Assembly: GCA_029582155.1 (NCBI GenBank)
Contig: CM055895.1
Location: forward strand, 58,252,750 to 58,316,749
Reading direction: 5' to 3'
DNA length: 64,000 bases
From: Panopea generosa
Taxonomy: Eukaryota; Mollusca; Bivalvia; Adapedonta; Hiatellidae
Positions 13,355-26,099 of this stretch are shown here, one piece after another. The stretch's first letter is position 1; each line of letters starts with the position of its first letter. The notes below the pieces were generated by a model. It saw nothing but the letters and a program-made list of their open reading frames with translations. It had not been told where the DNA came from and ran no database searches. The position numbers and the translations under genes are program-made.

Positions 13355-14778
13355 TTAAAGTTTTAAATTTTGAAGAAAAAAAAATGGGTAGTGCCCAGGC
13401 GGATATCATAGATGACAGAGACGGCAGAGGAATATACAATTCTGAAAGAGCACCACCTGACATACATTGTGCCAAAGTTTTAATAACATTGGTGTTTCGG
13501 AGAAGAAGATGCTTAAAGAAAGTGTCGGTGCCCAGCCGAAAGGACAACCAGATTACACCACACTTCTTCCCATCTTATAAATTAAGCTTTCCCGCCCTTA
13601 TCTAAACACTCCAGTTAGTATCCCACATGTTGGTTCCATTGAGGTTCCGAAAAGTTTAAAGAGCATAGACCTCATAAAGATAAATCCCATATAAAACTGA
13701 ATTGTTTTTCTTAGCTTCATTAGCTTTGATATTTGCTAAAGAATATGGTCAAATTATGACCACTACTTTTTAAATTGACCATTTAATTCAAATTGTGACC
13801 ATTCTGAATGGAACCACTAGGTGATATTTAGTCAACCAAGGTGGTACCTGTTAGACGACCTAATGACATTCAATGGTTGCATTTGTGACTGTCTGACCAC
13901 ATAACATGGTTCACAGAGTTGTCATTAACAAAATAAAACCAGTGTGCAGTGTTATAAAGGATTGCGTCCTCCGTTAGTATAACCGGAATAGAAACTTAAG
14001 CTTTGTCTTCAAAACCGAATAAACGCGGGGCACTTATTGAGAACCCCGTGTATACAGGAAAGTATGGCCAATCCGTTTCTAACAAAATGCTGTCTGAAAT
14101 GGTCGTCTTGATGGTTTCAACTTGTCTGTCGTTGGTTGACTGTCTTGGCTAAGCACATGAAGCCAAACATTGTGTTCGGAAACTCTAATAACCATTTGTC
14201 TACGATTTTTATGTATCTTGTGACACAATATTTATGGATTTTCTGATTGGAATGAATATGTTCTTTCAGTCATCCAATACATCGCATGCATGTAAACTTC
14301 AAATCCTGTTGGGTCTGAAGTCATATCTCGGCAGTGAATCACGAAAACATGACAGGAATCCAATCTAATTTATTTTCTTGGTAGAACCATTGATCTAGAT
14401 GGCCAAAGTGATTTAATACAAGTTTCCCTAAACCCAACAAGTACTGGCATTCCCACACACTTATGTAATTTGCGTCGTTGTTATGGTGATAAAAAATTCG
14501 GGAGAGCACTTACTTCTACTGATATTATGCCCACATATACGCATGTACTTTCATATTCGAAGGGAGTTAGGAGCCTGGGTGACAGAACACCACTATGCAG
14601 ACTGCCTATTTTAGATGGTAGCCATCCTTTTTGTAATCGAGCGCCATGAATTCGAAAATAAATGTTATCTGAAGATATCACTGATAACCCTAACTTCTTC
14701 GTTGCTCTATCCAAATTAAAATGACTACCATACATAATCGAATCGACGAAAGAGCATCGTCCTTACTTTCTATTATCT
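13355..14778. other. No confident gene
   Basis: An 84-codon minus-strand frame at 14481-14735 is followed in frame by a good donor-like GAA|GTAAGT near 14515, but it has a stop about ten codons upstream and no recognised domain. Otherwise nothing seen. Confidence 0.5.
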
Positions 14779-15278
14779 NNNNNNNNNNNNNNNNNNNNNN
14801 NNNNNNNNNNNNNNNNNNNNNNNNNNNNNNNNNNNNNNNNNNNNNNNNNNNNNNNNNNNNNNNNNNNNNNNNNNNNNNNNNNNNNNNNNNNNNNNNNNNN
14901 NNNNNNNNNNNNNNNNNNNNNNNNNNNNNNNNNNNNNNNNNNNNNNNNNNNNNNNNNNNNNNNNNNNNNNNNNNNNNNNNNNNNNNNNNNNNNNNNNNNN
15001 NNNNNNNNNNNNNNNNNNNNNNNNNNNNNNNNNNNNNNNNNNNNNNNNNNNNNNNNNNNNNNNNNNNNNNNNNNNNNNNNNNNNNNNNNNNNNNNNNNNN
15101 NNNNNNNNNNNNNNNNNNNNNNNNNNNNNNNNNNNNNNNNNNNNNNNNNNNNNNNNNNNNNNNNNNNNNNNNNNNNNNNNNNNNNNNNNNNNNNNNNNNN
15201 NNNNNNNNNNNNNNNNNNNNNNNNNNNNNNNNNNNNNNNNNNNNNNNNNNNNNNNNNNNNNNNNNNNNNNNNNNNNNN
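14779..15278. other. Assembly gap (500 N)
   Basis: Exactly 500 unknown bases, the usual placeholder for a gap of unknown size. Open frames spanning it are artefacts. Confidence 0.99.
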
Positions 15279-18200
15279 TTCTTTATACAGATGACAATAT
15301 TGGAACATTGTAATGGATTCAGCCAAGTTTGGATGTGCCGTTGGCTCAAGATATGGCATAGTAGGTGCGTAGGGATACATAATCACGACACAAGGACGGA
15401 AATACAAGATAAGAAGTCGTGTCATTAAACTATTTAGAATTGCGGGGAAAAACACAATATTATCAACCCCATTTTCCTCCTGCATATTTGGAGCAACAAA
15501 TGACTGTCTATGGAAACAAGATAGTATCAGAACCACTGGTAATGTGTCCTGTGATCCAAAAGGGCACATCTTTATAATCATGTAGAAAGTGCAGATTAAT
15601 TTGGTGATTGATATGTTTATATATTCCATATATCTGATAACTTCCCCACCAGTACCAGTTGTAGTTAATCGTATAGCATGTTCCTTCATGTGAGATATTT
15701 TCTTTATATCCCAAGTAACCTCGGAGTCAATTGTGCACGTGCGGAAAAAAATGAGCGCGCGTATATCTTGCAAACGCGTGCGTTGGATCATATTCAGCAG
15801 CAGCGTTCATTGTGTTTTTTTGTTTGTTTGTTTGTGTGTTTTGAACTTGGTAATGTAGCACACAGTACAGAGATGAAATAACGACCATTATCTGACACAA
15901 TCAGGTTCCAATTAGCGTACTGGTTTCTTTCAGAAAGCAATGACATCTAAATTATCGGCAATTTTAAGAATTGCAAATTATTGAACCGTAAATATATTGT
16001 TTCTAAATGTTTAAAAATCTACTACATTATCTGACTTTTTCAAAAAGCTATTAATTTTTCTAACACTGTCATTAAAATAATTGGATACTTGGTTAGAGTT
16101 GGTGGCCTCTGTGACATGTCATTGGGAACAGCGTTAAAAGTGAAAGATGAAATGAAACAGTAAACGAAATAACGCGTGACTTTAAACGTGATTCTCTCAT
16201 TGTCGTTTGCTACAGAAGACCTGGTTTCAGACGCATCGTTGAACCCATATTTAAAAGAAAATTAAAAGTTAATGATAATAATCAAATATTGAGATTAATT
16301 TCAGATAATTTATGGCTGTACTCAATATTAACACATAATTGCTAAAACCGAACTGGTGAAAGTGAAAGGTGTGAATATTTCATTTTTTACACAGAAGTTT
16401 GGCTGCATTTAGTTAAAAAATAAACCAGAAGGAATTTTCACAAACATTAGTTTACGCTTAGATGGTAAAGCCAGAACCGCTTTAAATAAACATTACTTTA
16501 ACTAGCAAACATCTTTGTCTAAAGGTTGGTTCCTGTGGTCTTTTTATTTAGAGATGGTGTCGTTTCCACGTAAACTTCTCGAAAAAGAACTTGCTGTAAT
16601 GTGGCCATTATACATCCAGTCGCAATACCCGTTTGAAAGCTGTAATGTTATTTAACACAGATGGTTGGTGGAGTAGTGAAGGGTTCGGAAATTGAACAGA
16701 ACAAAAACACCAACAAAGAACGTTTAAGTGGTGTTAATTGGCGGTTACTATTGTTTCATGCGGCATTACGTTGATATGTATCACAGGGGCGTAGTTTGGC
16801 TGAAAATGGTGCGTAGTCACAGTTATAGGGGGGTCCGAGGGCATGCTTTCACTAAAAACATTTCAGCTAGACTGTCGTAAGTACGTTCTGGCGTATATTT
16901 CTTATGTTTTGAAGGACCAGGTTATCCTGCTTAATATTCACTGGTGTGTAACCAAATACATTTTTAATAAATATAACTATATTTCAAATAACGTTGCCGG
17001 ACGTCACCTTTTTTATATGGGTAAAATGTAATATCTCATAATCGCAATAAGAAAAAAAACATTAAGTACCATACAGTAAAACAATGAACATACTATTTAA
17101 TGCGAAACTAACCATTGTTCTTCATTTTAATGGTTCAGTATGACTTTATTGTCGAGACGTCTATTTTTCGGGACATTAGGCATGTGTGTAATGTTATAAA
17201 AACAACGTCTTTTACCGGAAATTATGCTACTTACTCCCGTGTATAGAACTGACGTATTGCCTTTCGCGCCGTTTTTAAACGTAGCATTTAAGGCCGGGAC
17301 ACGTAGTAAATGTTACGTTGGGACATGCCGAAAATGACGTTAAATGTGGCTTATTGTCAAATTAAAATATCATGTCAACGGCGTGTGTTATACCCGTCAA
17401 CTGAAAAGAGCGTTTCCCGACCTTTAATTTCATATATAATAGGTATAATTCCATTCACGATCAAGTATTCAGGGACATTTTTATACTTCTCGGGTATTAA
17501 TTTAATGACGTAAGCACCACTACCGTGCGCGACGTCAATGTTTTAAGGTTTGTTCATTTCAATAATGGGAAAAATGAAATAGCCTTCTGTCTCATGGTTT
17601 CAAGTGGCTACTATCTTTATACAACATGCGTTACAATGCTTACAGTTTACCACCCCAGAGGTCCGATGTTGCATTTTGGGGTATTTTTATTTTTTCTATT
17701 TTTCAGAAAAAAATGTAGGCACGTACCTACAGTGCCTATTAGAAGCTACGCGCCTGTATCATTGATGGTTGTCATAGTGATAATGCATATACTGAAAAGT
17801 AGATAAAGGACCAAAGTCGTCTCATTTTGGTATATATTTAACATTTTGCGTACAAAAATACTATTTTCGTTCTTCAAAAATCTGCGTTGCTGTCCATCAA
17901 ATCTTATAAGTGTCATGCAATTCAGATGTCGACCCAGCTGGATACTCAGTTTTGTGTGCGTAAGGATTTTTTACTAGCTTTATTCGTTACTCAATTAAAC
18001 AAATTGACAGTTGCGTTTAATTTAATTATCTCAAGATATCTTCAGTACAACTTTTACTATTCGAAACGTTTCACCGTGTGACACTTAAGCAAATTTAAGA
18101 AATGAAGCCAATTTCATGTCAGGAAACTCATACCTGTGCAATATTAACTGTTATTTCTACTCGGGCTGAAATTAAAAAGTATCAGACGACAATCTGAATG

Positions 18201-18694
18201 CATGCAGTCAAGTGGGTATTATGTTTTTATCAATGGTGGTGGTGCATTTTTCAGTTGCACAACTGCGCATGACACCGGAGCAATTAAAATGTTGGCGGCT
18301 GAAGGGTCAGCCATATTCAAGTGTCAAAATGTATCTTTTGTAAAAGGAAACAAAACGTCTCGTACAAAAATAAGCTAATTGACAGACTCCCGCCACTTTT
18401 CTATTTGTTCTGTTTTGTTTCTGCAACAATGTGTGGACTGAAGCATTTCTATTGCTCGCATGTGATAACGAGATCCTCTTCCCAATTAAGTGTCACCCTC
18501 CTCGCAACCCATCGCACTATATCAGAAGACTTTATGCCCCAAAGTTATTGTGTCATCAATTTTTAACAAAAACTGAATATAATTTCCAATCTAAATATTC
18601 GCATGTGCTGTCAGCTTCAGTTGCTTTCTTCAATAGACATTTACAGACTCATGCTTCTGTTTTCTTTTCCTGGTATTAAATAGAATTGCTGTCA
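15279..18694. other. No confident gene
   Basis: A minus-strand frame is open from 15791 to the gap (about 170 codons) without recognisable domains. An overlapping frame (15508-15714, minus) contains G-T-C-Y-T-I-N, recalling the G-x-C-Y-T-F-N motif of degenerin-type channels, but the similarity is too short to call. The rest shows nothing. Confidence 0.5.
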
Positions 18695-19093
18695 TCATTT
18701 GTCGCGGATTAATTTCATGACCTCTGGACAAAGGTCGTTCATGTTGTCATTGGACCTGCCGCGCGCCATCACTTTTCTTGTTTCTGTTACGCATTGCTTC
18801 AGCGGCCACAGAAGGTTTTTGAATAGCTTTAGAATAAACGGATCAAACTACTACTCGTGTATATGCCTCCCTACCGCGTGCACATGTTCCTCACGTGGTC
18901 AATCAGCGTCCATGGCAGACGACATTGAGTGGGTGCCAATCCTAATGTGACGGACATGGAATGTGCTTGGTTTTGTCTGTTGGTCAGTTGAATTCAGAAG
19001 TACCCCTTGGGCAGCAATCAACGGAATGTACTCCTCGCACACTATATAGAAATTTGGTCTGTGTTTATGCAGTGACTTAATGTTTATAACGAT
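18695..19093 (-). pseudogene. Possible decayed coding sequence, unrecognised
   Basis: One minus-strand frame of 133 codons has only a TGA and a TAG-TAG pair inside it before the terminal TGA. The open parts look protein-like: RPNFYIVCEEYIPLIAAQGV, then KPSTFHVRHIRIGTHSMSS, and after the stops FKNLLWPLKQCVTETRKVMA and NDLCPEVMKLIRDK. Three stops in 133 codons is fewer than expected for AT-rich noncoding DNA, and both flanks stay in the same frame. I do not recognise the family. It could be an old gene or transposon fragment, or chance. Confidence 0.3.
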
Positions 19094-20035
19094 TCATATA
19101 TATTTCCATATACACGGGGTTCTACTACAGGACAAACGATTGTAATATATACAGGAACTAAGACAGTATTCTGTCAAGCGCGTGTTTTTTTCTGTTAATT
19201 TTCTTAAGAAAAAAAAGTTCCTTTTACCAATATATTATTCCTTTACCTGCATCAAGGATATATATCTTTATATTATTCCTTGCCTGTATTTGTATCGCCT
19301 CGATGTGACATACCATTTGTTATGAACGTTAAACATGTCATAAAAATAAAATAATCATTAAAATGGATAAGGGCATCTCATTATCATTAATAAATACAAT
19401 CCGAATAGTTTGATATGTCAAATCCACCAAAACGTGACAAAATCGTATTTAATTGGAAGTGTACTTTTCTTAAATACTGCTTGACAACCTTTGCATCGTC
19501 ATTCAGACTCTTTCTAAGATGAAATAATATTCAAACCTGTACAACGGATCAAATTCAATTCAAAATGAAATACCGTGACTATTTTAATACGTCACACAAG
19601 GTGTTGCAATTTAAGCGGGAAATCTATTTTAATCTAGCCTAGTAAGGAAATCCATTTTCATTATATTATTTTGGCATGTTTAAATGATATATTCTTATGA
19701 TAATACGGGGTAAATGAATATATTTAGGCATGATTATAATAGAAAAAAAAATGTTTTTAGCTTATTTCAAAATTTTGAAAAATATAACTTGAAAATAATT
19801 TGATATATTCCTTTTAAAGTTTCATAATCCTTCATTCTGACTAAAGTGCACGACCTATCTATACAGCGAAGCGTTCTTCAGGATATGATTTTAATGAGAT
19901 AACCCTTGTTATTTCATATTTTCAATCATATTAAATGAAGGTAATATATTAGGTCATGTATATTGCAGTATTACACCATATAACACAATATTGGTTACAC
20001 ATTTAGGGCGTTTCCTGGGAAGAACTTTAAATAAT
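19094..20035. other. No gene seen
   Basis: AT-rich, short open frames only, no repeat recognised. Confidence 0.55.
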
Positions 20036-20131
20036 GACAGCATCCTTTCCTTAATGTACAGACACCTGACAGCATTCTTTCCTTAATGTACAGACACCTG
20101 ACAGCATTCTTTCCTTAATGTACAGACACCT
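20036..20131. repeat. 33-bp tandem repeat, three copies
   Basis: 'gacagcat(c/t)ctttcctta' followed by 'atgtacagacacct', three times head to tail, nearly perfect. Confidence 0.9.
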
Positions 20132-20196
20132 GTAAATTATGACAAAACAATTAAATATGCAAAAAGAAATATATGATCTAAATGTATTCTCAGGTT

Positions 20197-20655
<459 letters not shown>

Positions 20656-20765
20656 GAATATAATAATAACACTATAATAACACTATTAATAATAAGAATA
20701 GATACGATAATGAAAATGATGATGAGGATAGTAGTAATAATAATAATAATAATATTTATAAATAT
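20656..20765. repeat. Degenerate AAT/GAT triplet tract
   Basis: Imperfect AAT and GAT triplets that continue the main array with more decay. Confidence 0.7.
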
Positions 20766-21639
20766 TTAAATTAACGATGAAAAGTCATTTAAACAATTCA
20801 ATCTACCGCGAGGTCTTCACTTGAATAGCGACGCAGTTTTGACACGTCTTGATTTATTATGAAAAGCTAGAATTTGACAGATAATAAGCTGCCTTTCTCG
20901 TGTAATATATGCTGACATCCGAAACGGTCTTTTTTTAATATTATAAAAAAAATCATTAGCTCATTCATCCAATACACTTCTTTATTTTTTCTCGTATCCA
21001 TAAAGAAAACACTTCATTTTGGCGGCAGCAGTATCGGAATCTTCATCAAAATTCCATTCCAAATGTCCCCTAGTCAAACACAAGGGCGTCATGTACAGCT
21101 TTTGTGCGCTTTCCTTCAAGTACACACTTTAAGTGTCACTTTTTCAACAACAAAATACACAAAATGTTCATTTTATTATAGTAATTAAGTTTAAAGTGTA
21201 ATTTAATGAATATCATTAATTTCTTGCGATTTAAGGACAAATTGACCACGATGACCTGTGTCCAGGACACCGGAAACTTAACACCTGCAGTAAACTGACC
21301 ACTGGTCAGCGGTGAGGCGATTTTTTTCTAAACATCATAAATATGCTTAGATATTTTGTTTAATATTGCTTTAGATATGAATGATATCTGTTTAATACAT
21401 TTTAGTACGAAAATAAATTTAAGTGTGAGGACATATGCACGTGCCAGTATATATTTGAACGGTGTTCGTTCTTAAATCTAAATTCGCCGGTCTCACAATA
21501 ATTTCCCGCCAAAAATGGAAAATTGTTATTAAACCTAATCATTGTCATTTTTTTTGGAACTTTTAAAGCAGAAGGGATAGTTCTTTCTTTTAGAGCAGCA
21601 TAAAAATACAAATTAGAAAGTTATTGATTAATAATGTAT
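20766..21639. other. No gene seen
   Basis: AT-rich, nothing recognised. The end (21610-21640) is repeated imperfectly at 22004-22050, on the other side of the 16-bp array. Confidence 0.55.
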
Positions 21640-21931
21640 ATATAGACAAAGGACTATATAGACAAGGACTTATATAGACAAAGGACTATATAGACAAAGA
21701 ACTATATAGATAAAGGACTATTTAGACAAGGACTTATATAGACAAAGGACTATATAGACAAAGAACTATATAGACAAGGACTTATATAGACAAAGGACTA
21801 TATAGACAAATGCCTTTATAGGCAAAGGACTATATAGACAAGGACTTATATAGACAAAGGACTATATAGACAAATGCCTATATAGGCAAAGGACTATATA
21901 GACAAGGACTTATATCTCTATATAAGTCCTT
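21640..21931. repeat. 16-bp minisatellite closing in a hairpin
   Basis: About 18 copies alternating between two forms, 'gacaaaggactatata' and 'gacaaggacttatata'. The last copy folds back on itself (aaggacttatat-ctct-atataagtcctt, 21904-21931). The unit resembles the terminal repeats of the MITE family at 30229-30728 and 44105-44587. Confidence 0.9.
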
Positions 21932-21934
21932 AGT

Positions 21935-24603
21935 TAAACTATCACTCTATATTATTTTTAATACGTGTTTTTTAATTAATATTTTTTATCAGACCAGCAT
22001 GAAAATATTAATTAGAAAGTTGATAATAATAATGTATATATAGACAAGGACAATGTCCGTATATGTTAAGAGTTTATTCTTTATTTTGCAAAATAGTTTT
22101 GCGTGTCCAATTTATAATATGCGATTGGCAACTAGTGCATTTTTAAGTTACATATATTCTACAAACGATACAATAAAAAGGAAATGCGATATTTCTATCA
22201 GATGTAATGGGATTTTAGCTCAGGCGTTATTAAGACGAAATAACGGAAGTCAATATTACACATTGCCGGATTCTCATTCTAAAAAAGTTTTCTTGACAAT
22301 AAAAATAAATGTAATTATGTATTTTATTCGCCCCAGTGATCAGAAAAAAGACTCCCCATACTTTAACACCAGCCCCCTGTAATCCGGTGACAACCATAAA
22401 CGTTCTGCGGGACACTATGGTATTAAGCTACTAACAGATTCGCAAATAAGAAGAGAAATCATTAAAATTACTGGTTTGAGATTGATGTCATTTTTCTTAA
22501 AAATTCAAGGTGCAAACGAAAAAAAAATGCGCATTTGAATGATTATGCTATAACGACTGTATAGCATGATTAAGTACTGGCTGGCTGTTTTTTTTTATTA
22601 TTCAAGTATTAAATGTTAGAAAAAAAACACATATTTCACATCGACTTGAAACTATCACAGCATTTATTAAGTGGATAAAAGCCGAGAAAAGGGGTATAAT
22701 AAAGTACTTTCATTTACATCATGAACCGTTTATTCATTTACATCTAACAAAATATCAAGCGGCGAATATTAACTTTTACAAACACATACACAAAAAATGA
22801 AAAAGTATTTAAACTGACATCTGCACCGCACCGTCTCTTAAAAGTCTAGATTTTCATTTTCTTATTAAAATATGCATTTCTTAGCTTTTACGCATGTGCG
22901 CGTGCCAATTTATAATTGTATTTTTGCATGTACCCTTGGGGTCAAGTTGAACAATACATCCATATTTTGGCCGAACTTGACCACAGCTGGGTATCAGGTC
23001 AAATGGACATTTGAGGTGGACATAACCCGAAAATAGTTTAACCCAGGTCAAATTCTTAGTGTGCATATAAACACGTTAAGCGTACATATTTCAAATATGA
23101 TTAATTAAAAGGGCAGAAAAATAACGTTCAATTGAGCATAGAAAACACAGTAGGCAACGTTTTGCAGAAGATGAAAAGGAACGCATGGGGAAAATGTGAA
23201 CGAATCAGAGAAAATTACATGTGTTTTGATTGATTTCCCCTTTAATCGCAACTCAAAAAAGAAACCAGTCTTTTTTTTTCTCTGGCTTTTTTTCAAGCTG
23301 TGACTACATCTGTTCGTTATTAATCGAAAAAAAAACACCAGGCAAAAAGTCATATGAAGTTATATTTGTATAATAATATACGACCAACATTATATGACAT
23401 TAAACTACGCTCTGGTGTATGTGATTTGCCATGGTCCGTGCACTGTATTTTTTAGTTATTAAAATTTAATTCAGAGATTATGAAACAAGTTTTTACTGCT
23501 AATACATACACGCTGTATGTATTCCTGTGTGTATCCAGCAAGTACTGCGCAAATGTTGATAAACGCCAAAAAAAGAATCCCTGTCTGGTGGGAGTTTGGA
23601 CGATCCCCAGATATTGGCGCTCGAGTACCTGTACCATTAGTATCCGAATTAATATTCGAGGTAAGACAGAGATGTGCGATTATGCACGCTGGAAATCACC
23701 AGGCCGACGTCATACCTGTACAGTTACGTACTCCGTTTGTCTAAGAATTCATGAATTCTGCTAAAACCTACATTTTTAATGAAATAGTCAGTGGGAACTC
23801 AAACGTAGTTGTATATTATTTTAGTTTTATCAAGGAATTATATAGACAAGGAAAGGCAAATCTTAGCTTCCATTCATACCAGAAACACAAGTCCTTGGTT
23901 ATATACATGCATTGTTTTATAATCACAAAGGTCAACAACAAAAACAGTAAAACATAATCTACTTTTTTTGTAATGACTGGTGGAAAACTAACTTTTCTGT
24001 TTTTGTTCACAGAACTTACAAGTAAAACAATCGCATATATCCAATACATGTTGTTTTTTGTTCTATACAGTAAGCCAGCTTTTGTGTGGTATCATCTTTA
24101 TATGAAAATTTTCATTTTGCATTCAACTTTTAAGAAATTAGTGCAAAATGTCATAATGCAGATATTACATTTTATATTTGCATATTAAGGATTTATTATT
24201 ACCTTAAAGTTTAACCTTTCATAATAAACCGGCGTCATTTTTAATAAACAAAATAACATTTTCATAAATCCCATTTCGGTCACGGGTTTAAAAGTGACGC
24301 TTTGCTCACTTATGCACGATGTTTAAAGGGACACGCGAAACGCACATATATATATAATGTATATTCACCCATAATATCGTTTATAATTTGAAAAGGGACA
24401 TACCTTAAGTAAATTATCTCAATAATCTCAATTTTTGTTTGTACAGATTGTGAAAGTAACAAAAAAAGGAGTAAAACTTAAAAGATCTCACTGAGCTTCT
24501 GTGTAAATCAATGATGCAAATGCCCGTAAACCTTTGCACTTTGTGCCTGCACGCAATCCTCGTGAAAGGGTATTGCAGTATCGGTAGTTAGGAACATTGG
24601 TTT
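21935..24603. other. No gene seen
   Basis: AT-rich with short random frames. A short match to the MITE terminus (caaggaattatatagacaag) sits near 23831. Confidence 0.55.
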
Positions 24604-24668
24604 GTGGCAACCCTTAGTGTAACAAAAACTCTTAGTGTAACAAAAATTGTTACACTAAGAGTTGCCAC
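24604..24668. repeat. Inverted repeat / hairpin, 22-bp arms
   Basis: Arms 24604-24625 and 24647-24668 match at 21 of 22 positions (gtggcaacccttagtgtaac ... and its complement). The spacer holds a further direct copy of 'cttagtgtaacaa'. Weak outer TTTAAAGGG/CCCTTTAAA matches at about 24326 and 24725 hint at a foldback transposon. Confidence 0.75.
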
Positions 24669-24791
24669 ATTAGTTACATGCGCGCGCAAGAATGAATAAA
24701 ATCGGGTTCACTATATCACCGTTGCCCTTTAAAAATTGGAGGTATTGTGACTTATTTATTCTTAATAATGGATTAGTATAATCCTCAGTAC

Positions 24792-25035
24792 GGGGTCTCT
24801 CGTGACCTAGTGGTCTAGGGCTCCGTCTCAAGATCATTTATCTCTTACTTCTAAGGTCGTAGGTTCGAGCCCCACTCGTACCCAAAACTTTATGTGAGAA
24901 AGTATGAGAGTTACTTGCTCCGGGAAGGACGGTGGTTCTTCTCAGATTCATTCTGCGGATTTTCCTTCACCAATAAAACTGATTGTGCCATATATAACCT
25001 GAACTGTGATAAATCCCATTCAAAAAAGTAAATAA
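24792..25035 (+). mobile_element. SINE family C copy (tRNA head with long variable arm)
   Basis: The head 'cgtgacctagtggtctaggg' with a long variable region before 'ggttcgagccccactcgtac' looks like a class II (Leu/Ser-type) tRNA. The body runs 'ttatgtgagaaagt' to 'tgccatatataac' and ends in an A-rich tail. Related copies: 34810-35064 (+), 45215-45452 (-), 31285-31453 (-, diverged). Confidence 0.75.
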
Positions 25036-26099
25036 TCATTGGCACACATTGGCCATACGAAACCCACCGATTACAAGGTAAATACTGTACTTTTATATGC
25101 TGATCCATCGCGACATTGTCTGATACAAATGATATCCTCGCGTCAAGCACCGACATGGACTAGATCACGGAAGTTAAACTTTTGTAACATTGCACCCTCG
25201 TGTATTGTCCTTAAAGGTTTAAACCCGCCAAATGCCAGTCATATATGTTTACTCTGGAAACAAAAAAACAGTCACCTCCAATAATGTCACTCGATTTTAT
25301 ACCCCGGGGTACGGATATACGAAGCGAATCCGCAAAAATACCAAAAATTAATTGTATTCATAGTGGCGCGTGTACCTTACAATGACTTCAAAATATTATC
25401 ATAATTTTGACGTGAAATTCAAGACCAGACCGTTAACACAAGTGAAAATGAATTTAACGTGATCAAAGGAAAATTAAAATATCATGGTCATCAGCAAATG
25501 ACCCCTGGGGACATACGATACAACGCAACCAGAAATGTGTTTCTCTTAATTATGAATTATAATCTCACCTCAGGCAAACTGTTCTACAAGTGGACACGCT
25601 CCGGACACACGCGACCCGCCGTGCGACCGCGATACATTTAGCTCGCATATTTAATATTTTCTAAAGTTTCAGTAACATTACAAGGCGTTATCGTGCTCGT
25701 AAATTGCAATGAATGATCAAACAATGACAAGATATCACCATTACGGTTGCCGCCGCGTCGCGTTTCAAAACCAACCGGTCAAGTATAATACAATTTATTC
25801 AAATGGTCACCAAGGATGTCATCGTCCACATATTGTTTTCTGGGTGTCTGTATCTTAAATGATATCACATAATGAACGATAATAATCGCAAACAACATCA
25901 TGAACGTTGGTCAAGCCCCCGGGACTGGACACAATAACTGTTAGAGATGACAGTGTAAAACTTGTAAATTCTGATTTGTGAAAATTATACCAGAGTATTG
26001 TATTCAAAAACAATAGTTTAGAAATGTCATGAGAAATCTGTTAAATTGCGCTCCATGCGATTGAATTTTATATTCTGGCAGCAAGTCAGCAAACATCAG
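25036..26099. other. No gene seen
   Basis: No domain or repeat recognised. Confidence 0.55.

Noticed and set aside
15508..15714. Minus frame with G-T-C-Y-T-I-N, like the degenerin/ASIC channel motif
   Set aside because: The match is about seven residues, the frame is short with stops on both sides, and no transmembrane segment or cysteine-rich region follows.
14690..15791. Frames of 219-342 codons crossing the gap
   Set aside because: They are open only because N is not a stop; the known sequence on each side shows no shared domain.
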